NCBI GenBank assembly: GCA_021793635.1
Contig: JAJYSI010000259.1
Coordinates: 1 to 5,510, forward strand
Direction of reading: 5' to 3'
Length of the DNA stretch: 5,510 bases
Source: Bacteroidota bacterium
Lineage (GTDB): Bacteria; Bacteroidota; Ignavibacteria; Ignavibacteriales; Ignavibacteriaceae
Under the pieces are notes generated by a model, which was given only the letters and a program-made list of their open reading frames with translations, was not told the origin of the DNA and did no database searches. Positions 1-5,162 of the stretch are shown here, piece by piece (the stretch's first letter is position 1; every line of letters starts with the position of its first letter). Position numbers and translations under genes: made by a program.

Positions 1-950
1 CAATTATTTATGGAATTACCGGTAGCACAAATCTTTATGAAATAAATTCTCTTATTCAAGCTCCGCAGATTCAAAGCTTAACTTTTGTTCTTGCCGGAAT
101 TTTAATCTTTGTAGGAATCGGATATAAAATATCAGCGGCACCGTTTCACTTCTGGACTCCGGATGTTTACGAAGGTGCTCCTCTTCCGATTACTGCTTAT
201 CTTTCAATCGCAAGTAAAGCCGCCGGCTTCGCGCTGCTAATCAGATTTATAAAGATTACATTTATGCAGTCAGTTGATGCAGAAGGTTTCTGGCATCTGC
301 TTGGAATAATCGATTGGAAGACGTTCATCGTCATCATTTCAATCTTAACGATGACGCTGGGTAATTTTGCAGCGCTCTGGCAGTCAAACATGAAAAGGCT
401 TCTCGCCTACTCAAGTATTGCTCATGCCGGATATTTGCTGCTTGGATTGGCTGTAATGTCCAACGAAGGAATTACAGCGATACTTATTTACTTCATCGTT
501 TATGCACTGATGAACCTTGGTGCTTTCTATGTTGTAATGCTTATCGCCAACAAGATTGGAAGCGAAGAGCTTGACGATTACAAAGGTTTAGGTTACTCAT
601 CACCGTTTCTCGGAGCTTCTCTCGGAATATTTTTAGTTTCTCTTACCGGTTTACCGCCGACTGCCGGCTTTATCGGCAAGCTTTACATCTTCATCGCTTT
701 GGTAGATGCAAAGATGATTGCAGTAGCCGTAATAGCGCTTCTGAACACTGTCGTCTCTCTTTATTACTATATCAAAGTTTTGAAGCATTTATATCTTGAT
801 AAATCGGAGAAAGAAGTTCCGGCATTTTCTGCATCTTATGGTTCGCTTGTAATGGTGGTAGCTTTAGTAGCGCCGGTGCTGATATTCGGTGTGTACTTCA
901 CTCCCCTTGTTGATTTAGCGAAGCATTCGATTACGCTGCTTGGATTTTAA
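1..950 (+). CDS. nuoN: NADH-quinone oxidoreductase subunit N, 5'-truncated by the window edge
   Basis: Reading from base 3, 315 residues are open up to the TAA at 948-950, and the N-terminal third lies outside the window. The product is one of the antiporter-like membrane subunits of respiratory complex I, which couples NADH (or ferredoxin) oxidation and quinone reduction to proton translocation. Seen directly: the family hallmark HFWTPDVYEGAP at visible residues 49-60; SKAAGFALL just after it, carrying a conserved intramembrane lysine; KRLLAYSSIAHAGYLLLG; and TGLPPTAGFIGKLYIF with the second conserved lysine. Multiple hydrophobic helices follow one another, as expected of a 14-helix protein of about 480-490 residues. 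No frameshift or internal stop is seen in the visible part. In most bacteria nuoN ends the nuo operon, and the strong terminator 24 bases downstream fits that. Identity is near certain from the motifs. Confidence 0.97.
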   Translation, partial: IIYGITGSTNLYEINSLIQAPQIQSLTFVLAGILIFVGIGYKISAAPFHFWTPDVYEGAPLPITAYLSIASKAAGFALLIRFIKITFMQSVDAEGFWHLLGIIDWKTFIVIISILTMTLGNFAALWQSNMKRLLAYSSIAHAGYLLLGLAVMSNEGITAILIYFIVYALMNLGAFYVVMLIANKIGSEELDDYKGLGYSSPFLGASLGIFLVSLTGLPPTAGFIGKLYIFIALVDAKMIAVAVIALLNTVVSLYYYIKVLKHLYLDKSEKEVPAFSASYGSLVMVVALVAPVLIFGVYFTPLVDLAKHSITLLGF

Positions 951-973
951 AAACATTTCTATTATGATAATCT

Positions 974-1002
974 AAGTCCGCTGTTTAATGCGGACTTTTT
1001 TT
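974..1002 (+). terminator. Rho-independent terminator after nuoN
   Basis: A perfect 8-bp stem, AAGTCCGC (974-981) and GCGGACTT (990-997), encloses an 8-nt loop and runs into seven T residues (996-1002). It begins 24 bases after the nuoN stop and should end the complex I transcript. The opposite strand has no T-tract after the stem, so it is probably not an efficient terminator for the convergent mazF unit, which stops at 1008. Confidence 0.9.
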
Positions 1003-1007
1003 AAGTT

Positions 1008-1346
1008 TCAACTACCAATAATTTCATTAAGACCTTCAACAACTCTTTCTAATTCTTCATCTTTTACTTGAGTAATTTTACTTTCTAATCTTTTTACTGA
1101 CAACGTTCTAATTTGACTAATCTTAATCCAAGATTTCTTTGGTAGATTTTTTGAATTTATTTCGAGGGTAAGCGGGAATCATGCTTTAGGTTTTTTACTT
1201 GTTAATGCCACTGCAATTACAGTTCCGGAGTTTTCATTAAAGACATCTGCACTTAAAATCAGAACCGGTCTTTTATCCGCTTGCTCGTTTCCAATAACGG
1301 GTTCTAAGTTTGCCCAGAAAATATCACCTCTTAGTATTCCATCCAT
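1008..1346 (-). pseudogene. mazF: MazF/PemK-family mRNA interferase toxin, interrupted by one in-frame TGA
   Basis: Read on the minus strand from the ATG at 1346, this frame encodes a full-length 112-codon MazF-like toxin, except that codon 56 (1179-1181) is TGA. MazF proteins are ribosome-independent endoribonucleases that cut mRNA at short motifs. Seen: RGDIFWANLEPVIGNEQA near the start; KRPVLILS with the presumed catalytic Arg26; SGTVIAVALTS with Thr49/Ser50 as the other active-site region; then, after the stop, FPLTLEI, SWIKISQIRT and a final helix ending GLNEIIGS. In homologues the interrupted position is typically glycine (AGFPLTLE), so a single GGA-to-TGA change explains it. No other lesion is present, which suggests a recent mutation or a sequencing error. 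The start is fixed by a TGA two codons upstream in the same frame. The frame overlaps the antitoxin gene by 16 bases, typical of translational coupling. A 55-residue product would lack the C-terminal strands and helix and is probably inactive. Confidence 0.85.
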
Positions 1347-1576
1347 TCCTCACTGTCCCTTTTAATTCCCTCTTCTGCCAAAGACTGTTCTTCATCAGGA
1401 TTTAATTTACTACTCTCATCAGCTAATCGAGATTTGTTCTGACGAAAAAATTTTTCCTCTATTGCCTTTTGTATTGCAACTTCTCTATCAGGAAAAATTT
1501 TCTTTTCAACTAATCTATCTATTTTTTCAAGTATCTTTTTATTTAACGATACAGCAATTTTCGTAGTATTCGTCAT
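1331..1576 (-). CDS. Ribbon-helix-helix antitoxin of a MazEF-type toxin-antitoxin pair
   Basis: This 81-residue protein is the partner of the MazF-like frame directly downstream. Residues 5-12 (TKIAVSLN) form the DNA-binding beta strand typical of ribbon-helix-helix proteins. Residues 13-27 and about 30-46 are the two helices, with DREVAIQKAI matching the usual second helix. The tail from about residue 47 is charged and acidic (LNPDEEQSLAEEG, ending EEWMEY), as in antitoxins that wrap around MazF and block its active site. Its expected roles are toxin neutralisation and repression of its own operon. GGAGA lies 7 bases before the ATG at 1576, supporting that start. A promoter-like site with a perfect palindrome lies upstream at 1610-1640. 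The antitoxin is intact although the toxin frame is broken. It belongs to the RHH/CopG-like type rather than the AbrB-fold MazE of E. coli. Confidence 0.9.
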   Translation of the reverse strand: MTNTTKIAVSLNKKILEKIDRLVEKKIFPDREVAIQKAIEEKFFRQNKSRLADESSKLNPDEEQSLAEEGIKRDSEEWMEY

Positions 1577-1609
1577 TACTATTCTCCGATATACCTTAAA
1601 TAACAGTAC

Positions 1610-1640
1610 TAAAAATACCTGTTTACTTTCTAAAAGTAAA
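1610..1640 (-). promoter_or_regulatory. Predicted promoter with overlapping palindromic operator for the toxin-antitoxin unit
   Basis: On the minus strand TTTACT (1640-1635) and TATTTTTA (1617-1610) are separated by 17 bases. They resemble a -35/-10 pair, and the second also matches the Bacteroidota-type TAnnTTTG at 7 of 8 positions. A perfect inverted repeat with 8-bp arms, TTTACTTT (1622-1629) and AAAGTAAA (1633-1640) around CTA, covers the -35 and much of the spacer. Antitoxins of this fold commonly autorepress through such sites. The operator role is inferred from position and symmetry only. Confidence 0.45.
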
Positions 1641-1655
1641 TTGAAGAAATGAGTA

Positions 1656-2093
1656 TTAGAATTCCATTCCTTCTAATATCCGGCAAGCATCTCTTACATA
1701 ATAAAGACACTTTTTCTTTACCAGTTCCTTTTCCTGAAATATTTTCTGACCTTCTTCTGTTCCGAGATTGCATTCCAGCAAATCAGTACAGTTTATACTT
1801 CCATGTAATGATTTAAATTTTTCAGCAAACTCATTTGTCTTCTGATATGTTAAGTCACGTGCTGTAAGGTCATCTTTTTCAGTTCGTCCATGCTTTAATC
1901 CTATAACCATGTAGGCACCATTAACAGCGCCGCATGCTAAAGACTGTCTGGCGCAGCCTGCACCGAATCCACATGCAATTTTTTTTGCTTCCTTTTCATC
2001 CATCCCGTATTTACTGCTGAAAGCTGCGAGTACAGCTTGTGCACAATTAAATTCCTCTTTGAAAATCTCAACTGCTTTTTCTTCGCTGGACAT
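1656..2093 (-). CDS. C_GCAxxG_C_C family protein, probable redox/cofactor-binding protein
   Basis: A 145-residue soluble protein with eight cysteines (17, 41, 47, 54, 102, 108, 129, 137) and no signal peptide. Residues 15-24 (FNCAQAVLAA), the glycine/cysteine-rich block at 41-60 containing CGAVNGA, VIGLKHG after it, and the later Cys pairs match the C_GCAxxG_C_C family (PF09719/TIGR01909). Members are small cytoplasmic proteins, presumed redox-active, whose biochemical role is not established. They are often near oxidoreductases or metal proteins, but no such partner is visible here. The start is the ATG at 2093, with AAAGGA 11 bases upstream. A sigma-70-like promoter is predicted at 2155-2183. 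The toxin-antitoxin operon begins 79 bases downstream on the same strand with its own promoter-like site, so co-transcription is possible but not needed. The family call is firm; the function is unknown. Confidence 0.85.
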   Translation of the reverse strand: MSSEEKAVEIFKEEFNCAQAVLAAFSSKYGMDEKEAKKIACGFGAGCARQSLACGAVNGAYMVIGLKHGRTEKDDLTARDLTYQKTNEFAEKFKSLHGSINCTDLLECNLGTEEGQKIFQEKELVKKKCLYYVRDACRILEGMEF

Positions 2094-2154
2094 ATTGCTA
2101 CGATTCCTTTAAAATTTAGTCAATAACAAACAAAAGCAAAAACCATGCTGAAAG

Positions 2155-2183
2155 ATTAAACACTTATTCATCTGAAATTTCAA
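2155..2183 (-). promoter_or_regulatory. Predicted sigma-70-like promoter of the C_GCAxxG_C_C gene
   Basis: On the minus strand TTGAAA (2183-2178) and TTTAAT (2160-2155) are separated by exactly 17 bases, each matching 5 of 6 consensus positions. This leaves a leader of roughly 55 bases before the ATG at 2093. The -35 overlaps a perfect 10-bp palindrome, TGAAATTTCA, at 2173-2182. The prediction is by pattern only. Confidence 0.45.
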
Positions 2184-2284
2184 TGGAGATTTAGAATATT
2201 TATTATCAAAAATGGAGTAATCTGATGTAAATTTTTCAAAACTGCAAAAATATCCCCGATTTTAGCTTTAATTTTTATAAAATG

Positions 2285-2331
2285 AAGATGTAAGGAGAAG
2301 TCCTAGTTTAGTTCGACTAAATATTCATCTT
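2285..2331 (-). other. Potential branched RNA structure downstream of the sugar transferase gene
   Basis: Three complementary pairs nest here: an outer stem AAGATG (2285-2290) with CATCTT (2326-2331), and inside it two hairpins, AGGA-GAAG-TCCT (2293-2304) and TTTAGT-TCG-ACTAAA (2307-2321). Together they could fold as a three-way junction 6 bases after the stop at 2338. On the minus strand the structure is followed by a mildly T-rich stretch, so it may serve as a weak terminator or mRNA 3' end. The stems are short and AT-rich. Confidence 0.3.
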
Positions 2332-2337
2332 AATATC

Positions 2338-3027
2338 TCATAACATAAAAGATGATTGACTTATACTGTTCCCTAATAAACTATTTTTTATCGCTAGTTT
2401 ATTGTCAATAATTGTGTCAGTATGCTTCCCTAAAAATATTAATGGCAGTGTAGAAAAAAATATTTTCATATCTAAAAGAAATGAAATATTTTCCTCATAA
2501 TATTCTTGAAGCCAAATCATATTTATAATTCCCTGGCTTCGGCTGCCGTACACTTGCCAAAATCCGGTAATACCAGGTTTGATTGAAATTTTATCAAGTT
2601 TGTCATAAGAAAGGTTGTCTTCGATTTCAATAATTCCGAGGTCAACCAAAGTTAAGGGGCGGGGACCAATTAAACTCATCTCACCTTTTATTACATTTAT
2701 CAACTGCGGTAGTTCATCAAACCCGGTTTTTCTAAGCCATCTGCAGAAAGGAGGAACATATTCTTTTAAATACTGCTTATCGAATACGTTTCTTATATCG
2801 CCGAAAAACTTATTAGAATGTTTTTTAATTGTACGGAATTTATAAATCTTGAGTCTGCAGTTATCAAACGATAATCCTCTTTCCTGAATAATAAAAGGAA
2901 AAGCTTTCAATTCAAATCCAACTATCACTGCAAAAATAATTACAAATGGCAGGCTTATTAAGAGGAATAATATAGCCATCGGCTTATCTATTTTATACTT
3001 AATTGATTTATAAATGGCAGTACTCAT
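2338..3027 (-). CDS. Bacterial sugar transferase (membrane phosphoglycosyl transferase)
   Basis: This protein belongs to the PF02397 monotopic phosphoglycosyl transferases, which move a sugar-1-phosphate from a nucleotide sugar to undecaprenyl phosphate at the inner membrane, the first step of capsule, O-antigen or exopolysaccharide assembly. Numbered from the chosen start: a hydrophobic re-entrant helix at about 14-40 with the family's Ser-x-Pro kink (25-27); IYKFRT at 61-66; the catalytic Asp-Glu at 104-105 within TGFDELPQLINVIKGEMS; IGPRP at 120-124; and KPGITGFWQVYG at 150-161. At 229 residues it is the short single-domain form (compare PglC), not the long WbaP/WcaJ form. An ATG at 3036 would add three residues, but the AAAGGA motif touches it, while the same motif sits 8 bases before the ATG at 3027, so 3027 is preferred. 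No other glycan genes lie in the window, so the sugar and polymer cannot be named. Confidence 0.92.
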   Translation of the reverse strand: MSTAIYKSIKYKIDKPMAILFLLISLPFVIIFAVIVGFELKAFPFIIQERGLSFDNCRLKIYKFRTIKKHSNKFFGDIRNVFDKQYLKEYVPPFCRWLRKTGFDELPQLINVIKGEMSLIGPRPLTLVDLGIIEIEDNLSYDKLDKISIKPGITGFWQVYGSRSQGIINMIWLQEYYEENISFLLDMKIFFSTLPLIFLGKHTDTIIDNKLAIKNSLLGNSISQSSFML

Positions 3028-3035
3028 AAGTTTCA

Positions 3036-3041
3036 TCCTTT
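3036..3041 (-). promoter_or_regulatory. Ribosome binding site that decides the sugar transferase start
   Basis: AAAGGA on the minus strand lies 8 bases before the ATG at 3027, an ideal distance. It overlaps the first base of the alternative ATG at 3036, which therefore has no usable spacing. This favours the shorter protein. Confidence 0.6.
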
Positions 3042-3219
3042 CTCATCTTAGATCCATATAATTAAACAGTTATTAGTTTTATAACCTCTTGAACGGAAAG
3101 TGAATCTTCTAAACATGCGAGTAAATAATTATTAGATTTAATTAGTACGAACAACAAGAATTATACCGGCTCAATGTATCGAATTTAATCCCTTTTCCAA
3201 GCAATAATATGAATAAAAG

Positions 3220-3246
3220 TAAAAATGCCGGTTTAATAATTAACCG
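3220..3246 (-). terminator. Possible terminator after the periplasmic hypothetical gene
   Basis: On the minus strand CGGTT (3246-3242) pairs with AACCG (3233-3229) across an 8-nt AT-rich loop, followed by GGCATTTTTAC and more T residues. It lies about 60 bases after the stop codon at 3307. The stem is only 5 bp, so efficiency is uncertain. Confidence 0.4.
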
Positions 3247-3306
3247 ATGGTCAATTTTCATACTCCAAATTTATTTAGTTTGAAGTGTAATTATTCTAAA
3301 ATAAAA

Positions 3307-3816
3307 TCAATTATTACTCATCTTATTAGCAAGTAAATAGTCTTTCACAAATGATGCAACTACGTCTTTGGTAAATCTTCTAACTTCTGAAATTTTATCT
3401 TTAGTAAATAAACCTATGCTGGATCTCGACCAGGTCGGCGCACCGTAAAATTTAATTTTGTTATTACGAACAAGAGAAACGTCTTGTCTGAATTCAACAT
3501 TTATACTTACGGCGTACAAGTCCTCGTTCTTCGATTTTACAGCGCCTAAATTAATGTAGAGATAAGGCGAACCGGAAACATCGTGGGAAGCTTTTTGATT
3601 TAATATTGTAATGCCTGCGGATTGAAGCTCAAACCATGCATCGCTTCTTATTTCATCTTCTTTTAATCCGCTTTCATGAAGGACTTGATTGAAAGTTTCC
3701 ACTACAATGGCTGCTTTATTTATTCCTCTTAACGACTGCAGAGACTGATTTAAGACCTGAGCATTAAGATTTAAAGAAAATATCACTGACAGAATTAGAA
3801 ATATTTTACCCTTCAT
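3307..3816 (-). CDS. Exported (periplasmic) protein of unknown function
   Basis: A 169-residue protein with a clear Sec signal peptide: Lys2 and Lys4, a hydrophobic core at 5-16, and likely cleavage after NA at 18-19. There is no lipobox cysteine, so it should be soluble in the periplasm or secreted. The mature part starts with AAIVVETF (35-42), a helical stretch with GLKEDEIRSDAWFELQSAGI (50-69), then several probable beta strands around SPYLYINLG (83-91) and YAVSINVEFRQDVSLVRN (101-118). After these come a GAPTWSRSSIG segment (126-135) and a final amphipathic helix ending KDYLLAN. The order resembles unnamed conserved exported proteins carrying a TWS motif followed by a terminal DYL helix; I cannot name a family with certainty. 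The ATG at 3816 has AAAGGA 5 bases upstream. It is probably transcribed alone, since a strong terminator separates it from the upstream gene and a weaker hairpin follows it. Confidence 0.8.
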   Translation of the reverse strand: MKGKIFLILSVIFSLNLNAQVLNQSLQSLRGINKAAIVVETFNQVLHESGLKEDEIRSDAWFELQSAGITILNQKASHDVSGSPYLYINLGAVKSKNEDLYAVSINVEFRQDVSLVRNNKIKFYGAPTWSRSSIGLFTKDKISEVRRFTKDVVASFVKDYLLANKMSNN

Positions 3817-3874
3817 TTATATCCTTTATTTTTATTTAATAAGCCTGCTAAAATTAGTCAGTTTCATAAAAGTT

Positions 3875-3901
3875 AAAAAAAGCTTGCGGATTTCCGCAAG
3901 C
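3875..3901 (-). terminator. Strong rho-independent terminator of the lysine-rich protein gene
   Basis: On the minus strand GCTTGCGG (3901-3894) pairs with CCGCAAGC (3889-3882) around the loop AAAT, followed by seven T residues (3881-3875). It lies 24 bases past the stop of the gene ending at 3926. In the other direction the stem is followed only by CTTTT, so it works mainly for the minus strand. Confidence 0.92.
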
Positions 3902-3925
3902 CTTTTAAAATGTTTTTGATGAAAA

Positions 3926-4261
3926 TTACATTCCGCTCTTCTTCGATTTCATTACTTTATTTGATTTCTTACTCATCATCTTAGAGTTCTTCATCTCTTT
4001 CTTAGAAGCCATGGATTTCTTAGATTTTGTCCACTTGGCATTCTTTGTTCCTTTCTTTGTCCATTTCTTATGCGAAGTTTTTGAAGCCATCTTTTTGGAC
4101 TTATTAGTCTTAGACCATTTAGTGGTTTTTTTATGCATTACATTTTCTTTCTTCGCAACCTTCTTATGCTGTTGACCATTTTGGGCAAACGAGGTTGAAA
4201 CTACAAAGCCGGTGAATGAAAGTAATAATACTAACACCAGCGATAAACGACGCAGATTCAT
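3926..4261 (-). CDS. Secreted, extremely lysine-rich low-complexity protein
   Basis: An 111-residue protein of unknown function. Residues 1-26 form a signal peptide: Arg4-Arg5, a long hydrophobic core, and an SFA cleavage site before Gln27. The remaining 85 residues are almost entirely Lys, Ser, Thr, Met, Asn and Trp: 31 lysines (about 36%), 8 methionines, 12 serines, 3 tryptophans and 3 histidines, with only two acidic residues and no cysteine or arginine. Short units recur: KW(S/T)K at 48, 66 and 76, and MASK at 58 and 84. The tail is expected to be disordered and very basic. It could bind anionic polymers such as lipopolysaccharide, capsule, DNA or polyphosphate; Met and His could also hold metal ions. 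These roles are inferred from composition only. GGAG 9 bases before the ATG at 4261 supports the start, and a strong terminator follows, so the gene is a single transcription unit and presumably real. Confidence 0.8.
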   Translation of the reverse strand: MNLRRLSLVLVLLLSFTGFVVSTSFAQNGQQHKKVAKKENVMHKKTTKWSKTNKSKKMASKTSHKKWTKKGTKNAKWTKSKKSMASKKEMKNSKMMSKKSNKVMKSKKSGM

Positions 4262-4285
4262 TTTAGCACTCCTAAATTAATTTTA

Positions 4286-4317
4286 CAATAAGTAGTTTAA
4301 TTAAATTGAGCGCAAAA
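4286..4317 (-). promoter_or_regulatory. Weak candidate promoter of the lysine-rich protein gene
   Basis: On the minus strand TTTTG (4317-4313) and TACTTATTG (4294-4286) are 18 bases apart. This resembles the Bacteroidota -33 TTTG / -7 TAnnTTTG pattern with one extra base in the second element. It would give a leader of about 20 bases containing the GGAG ribosome site. Low certainty. Confidence 0.25.
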
Positions 4318-4446
4318 TTGCCTAATCTTATTTTAATTGTTTATGTACTGAATCACAGTGAATTTTATATAGCTCCGGTTTAAAACTTCACTAATGCTTA
4401 TTCTTGTATATTGCGAACTTTAATAAAAAAATTGTTTGAAAATATT

Positions 4447-5082
4447 ATGCATGAGCGTGATAGAAAATATCTGAATATTGCCTTAATCTTAAGCTTTATT
4501 ACTATATTTTATAATTTCCTTGAAGGCGGAGTTTCAATATTTTACGGTTTAAGCGATAATACATTAGCTCTGCTTGGCTTTGGAATTGACAGTTTTGTAG
4601 AGGTTATTTCCGGACTTGGCGTAGCACACATGGTCTTACGAATGAAATATTCCAGTGTCAATTCAAGGGATGATTTTGAACGTTTTGCTCTTAAGATTAC
4701 CGGCACTTGTTTTTATATTCTTACTGCCGGTTTAATTGCCGGTTCAATATTAAATATAATTCAGAATGTTAAACCGGATACCACAATCCCGGGAATAATT
4801 GTTTCAATCATTTCTATTCTTTCCATGTACATACTAATGAAACATAAATTGAAGGCGGGCAAAGCTTTGAATTCAGATGCAATAATTGCAGATGCTAACT
4901 GCACCCGCACATGCTTTAATCTTTCAATTATTCTTCTTGCTTCAAGTTTGATTTATATTTTTGTTAAAATTGGATATATAGATTTAATCGGCTCAATCGG
5001 AATTGCATATTTATCCTTCAAAGAAGGAAAAGAATCATTTGAAAAAGCTAAAAGTGAAACCCTTGCATGCGGTTGCGAATAA
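4447..5082 (+). CDS. Short cation diffusion facilitator-type transporter, membrane domain only, Cys-rich C-terminus
   Basis: A 211-residue protein with six predicted helices (about 9-31, 38-64, 86-106, 114-131, 157-173, 176-191), matching the membrane part of cation efflux proteins (PF01545). These export divalent metals such as Zn, Cd or Co in exchange for protons. FGIDSFVEVISG (45-56) in helix 2 carries Asp48 and Glu52 at the usual metal-site spacing. Before helix 5, NSDAIIADANCTRTC places Asp144, Asp149, Cys152 and Cys156 where classical members have HxxxD. The C-terminal cytoplasmic metal-sensing domain of about 80 residues is missing; instead the protein ends with CGCE. Substrate is unknown, though the thiols hint at a soft metal. 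The ATG at 4447 is chosen. An in-frame TTG at 4411 would add 12 residues (giving 223), and neither start has a clear Shine-Dalgarno. It may act with the LTxxQ-like secreted protein 80 bases downstream. Confidence 0.85.
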   Translation: MHERDRKYLNIALILSFITIFYNFLEGGVSIFYGLSDNTLALLGFGIDSFVEVISGLGVAHMVLRMKYSSVNSRDDFERFALKITGTCFYILTAGLIAGSILNIIQNVKPDTTIPGIIVSIISILSMYILMKHKLKAGKALNSDAIIADANCTRTCFNLSIILLASSLIYIFVKIGYIDLIGSIGIAYLSFKEGKESFEKAKSETLACGCE

Positions 5083-5101
5083 AACCGATGGCATTATTGT
5101 A

Positions 5102-5133
5102 TTGACATTAGATTAAAGTCATGTTAGCTTTTG
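5102..5133 (+). promoter_or_regulatory. Predicted promoter with overlapping dyad before the LTxxQ-like gene
   Basis: TTGACA (5102-5107), a perfect -35 match, and TAGCTTTTG (5125-5133), close to the Bacteroidota TAnnTTTG element, are 17 bases apart. A dyad, TGACnTTA (5103-5110) and TAAnGTCA (5114-5121) centred on 5112, covers the -35 and spacer, where a repressor would block polymerase. The leader would be about 25 bases. The regulator is unknown. Confidence 0.5.
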
Positions 5134-5162
5134 AATGAAAGAAAAAAACATTTAGGTAAAGG

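Noticed and set aside
197..391. 64-codon minus-strand open frame opposite nuoN
   Set aside because: It lies entirely inside the well-supported nuoN gene on the other strand and shows no recognisable protein features.
1179..1181. Recoding of TGA as glycine (genetic code 25, as in Gracilibacteria/SR1)
   Set aside because: Glycine fits the position, but no other gene here has an in-frame TGA, TGA is used as a normal stop (1008-1010 and 5508-5510), and glycine is written GGN throughout. A complex I gene also does not fit those lineages. A point mutation or sequencing error is simpler.
1591..1620. Direct repeat ATACCT at 1591-1596 and 1615-1620 as a second antitoxin-binding motif
   Set aside because: A six-base repeat in AT-rich DNA is easily due to chance, and the nearby perfect palindrome is a better operator candidate.
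2109..2171. 20-residue minus-strand frame (MNKCLIFQHGFCFCLLLTKF) before the C_GCAxxG_C_C gene
   Set aside because: It has no ribosome binding site and its ATG lies between the -35 and -10 of the predicted promoter, so it would not be on that transcript.
2615..2845. 76-codon plus-strand open frame opposite the sugar transferase
   Set aside because: It is antisense to the conserved catalytic core of the transferase, so the open frame is a by-product of that gene's codon use.
4353..4361. Short palindrome TCAC-A-GTGA upstream of the cation transporter as an operator
   Set aside because: The 4-bp arms are short and no convincing promoter could be placed around it, so it is not distinguishable from chance.
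5067..5094. Hairpin CGGTT/AACCG overlapping the stop of the cation transporter as a terminator
   Set aside because: The stem is only 5 bp, it begins within the coding sequence, and no T-tract follows. It is too weak to call.
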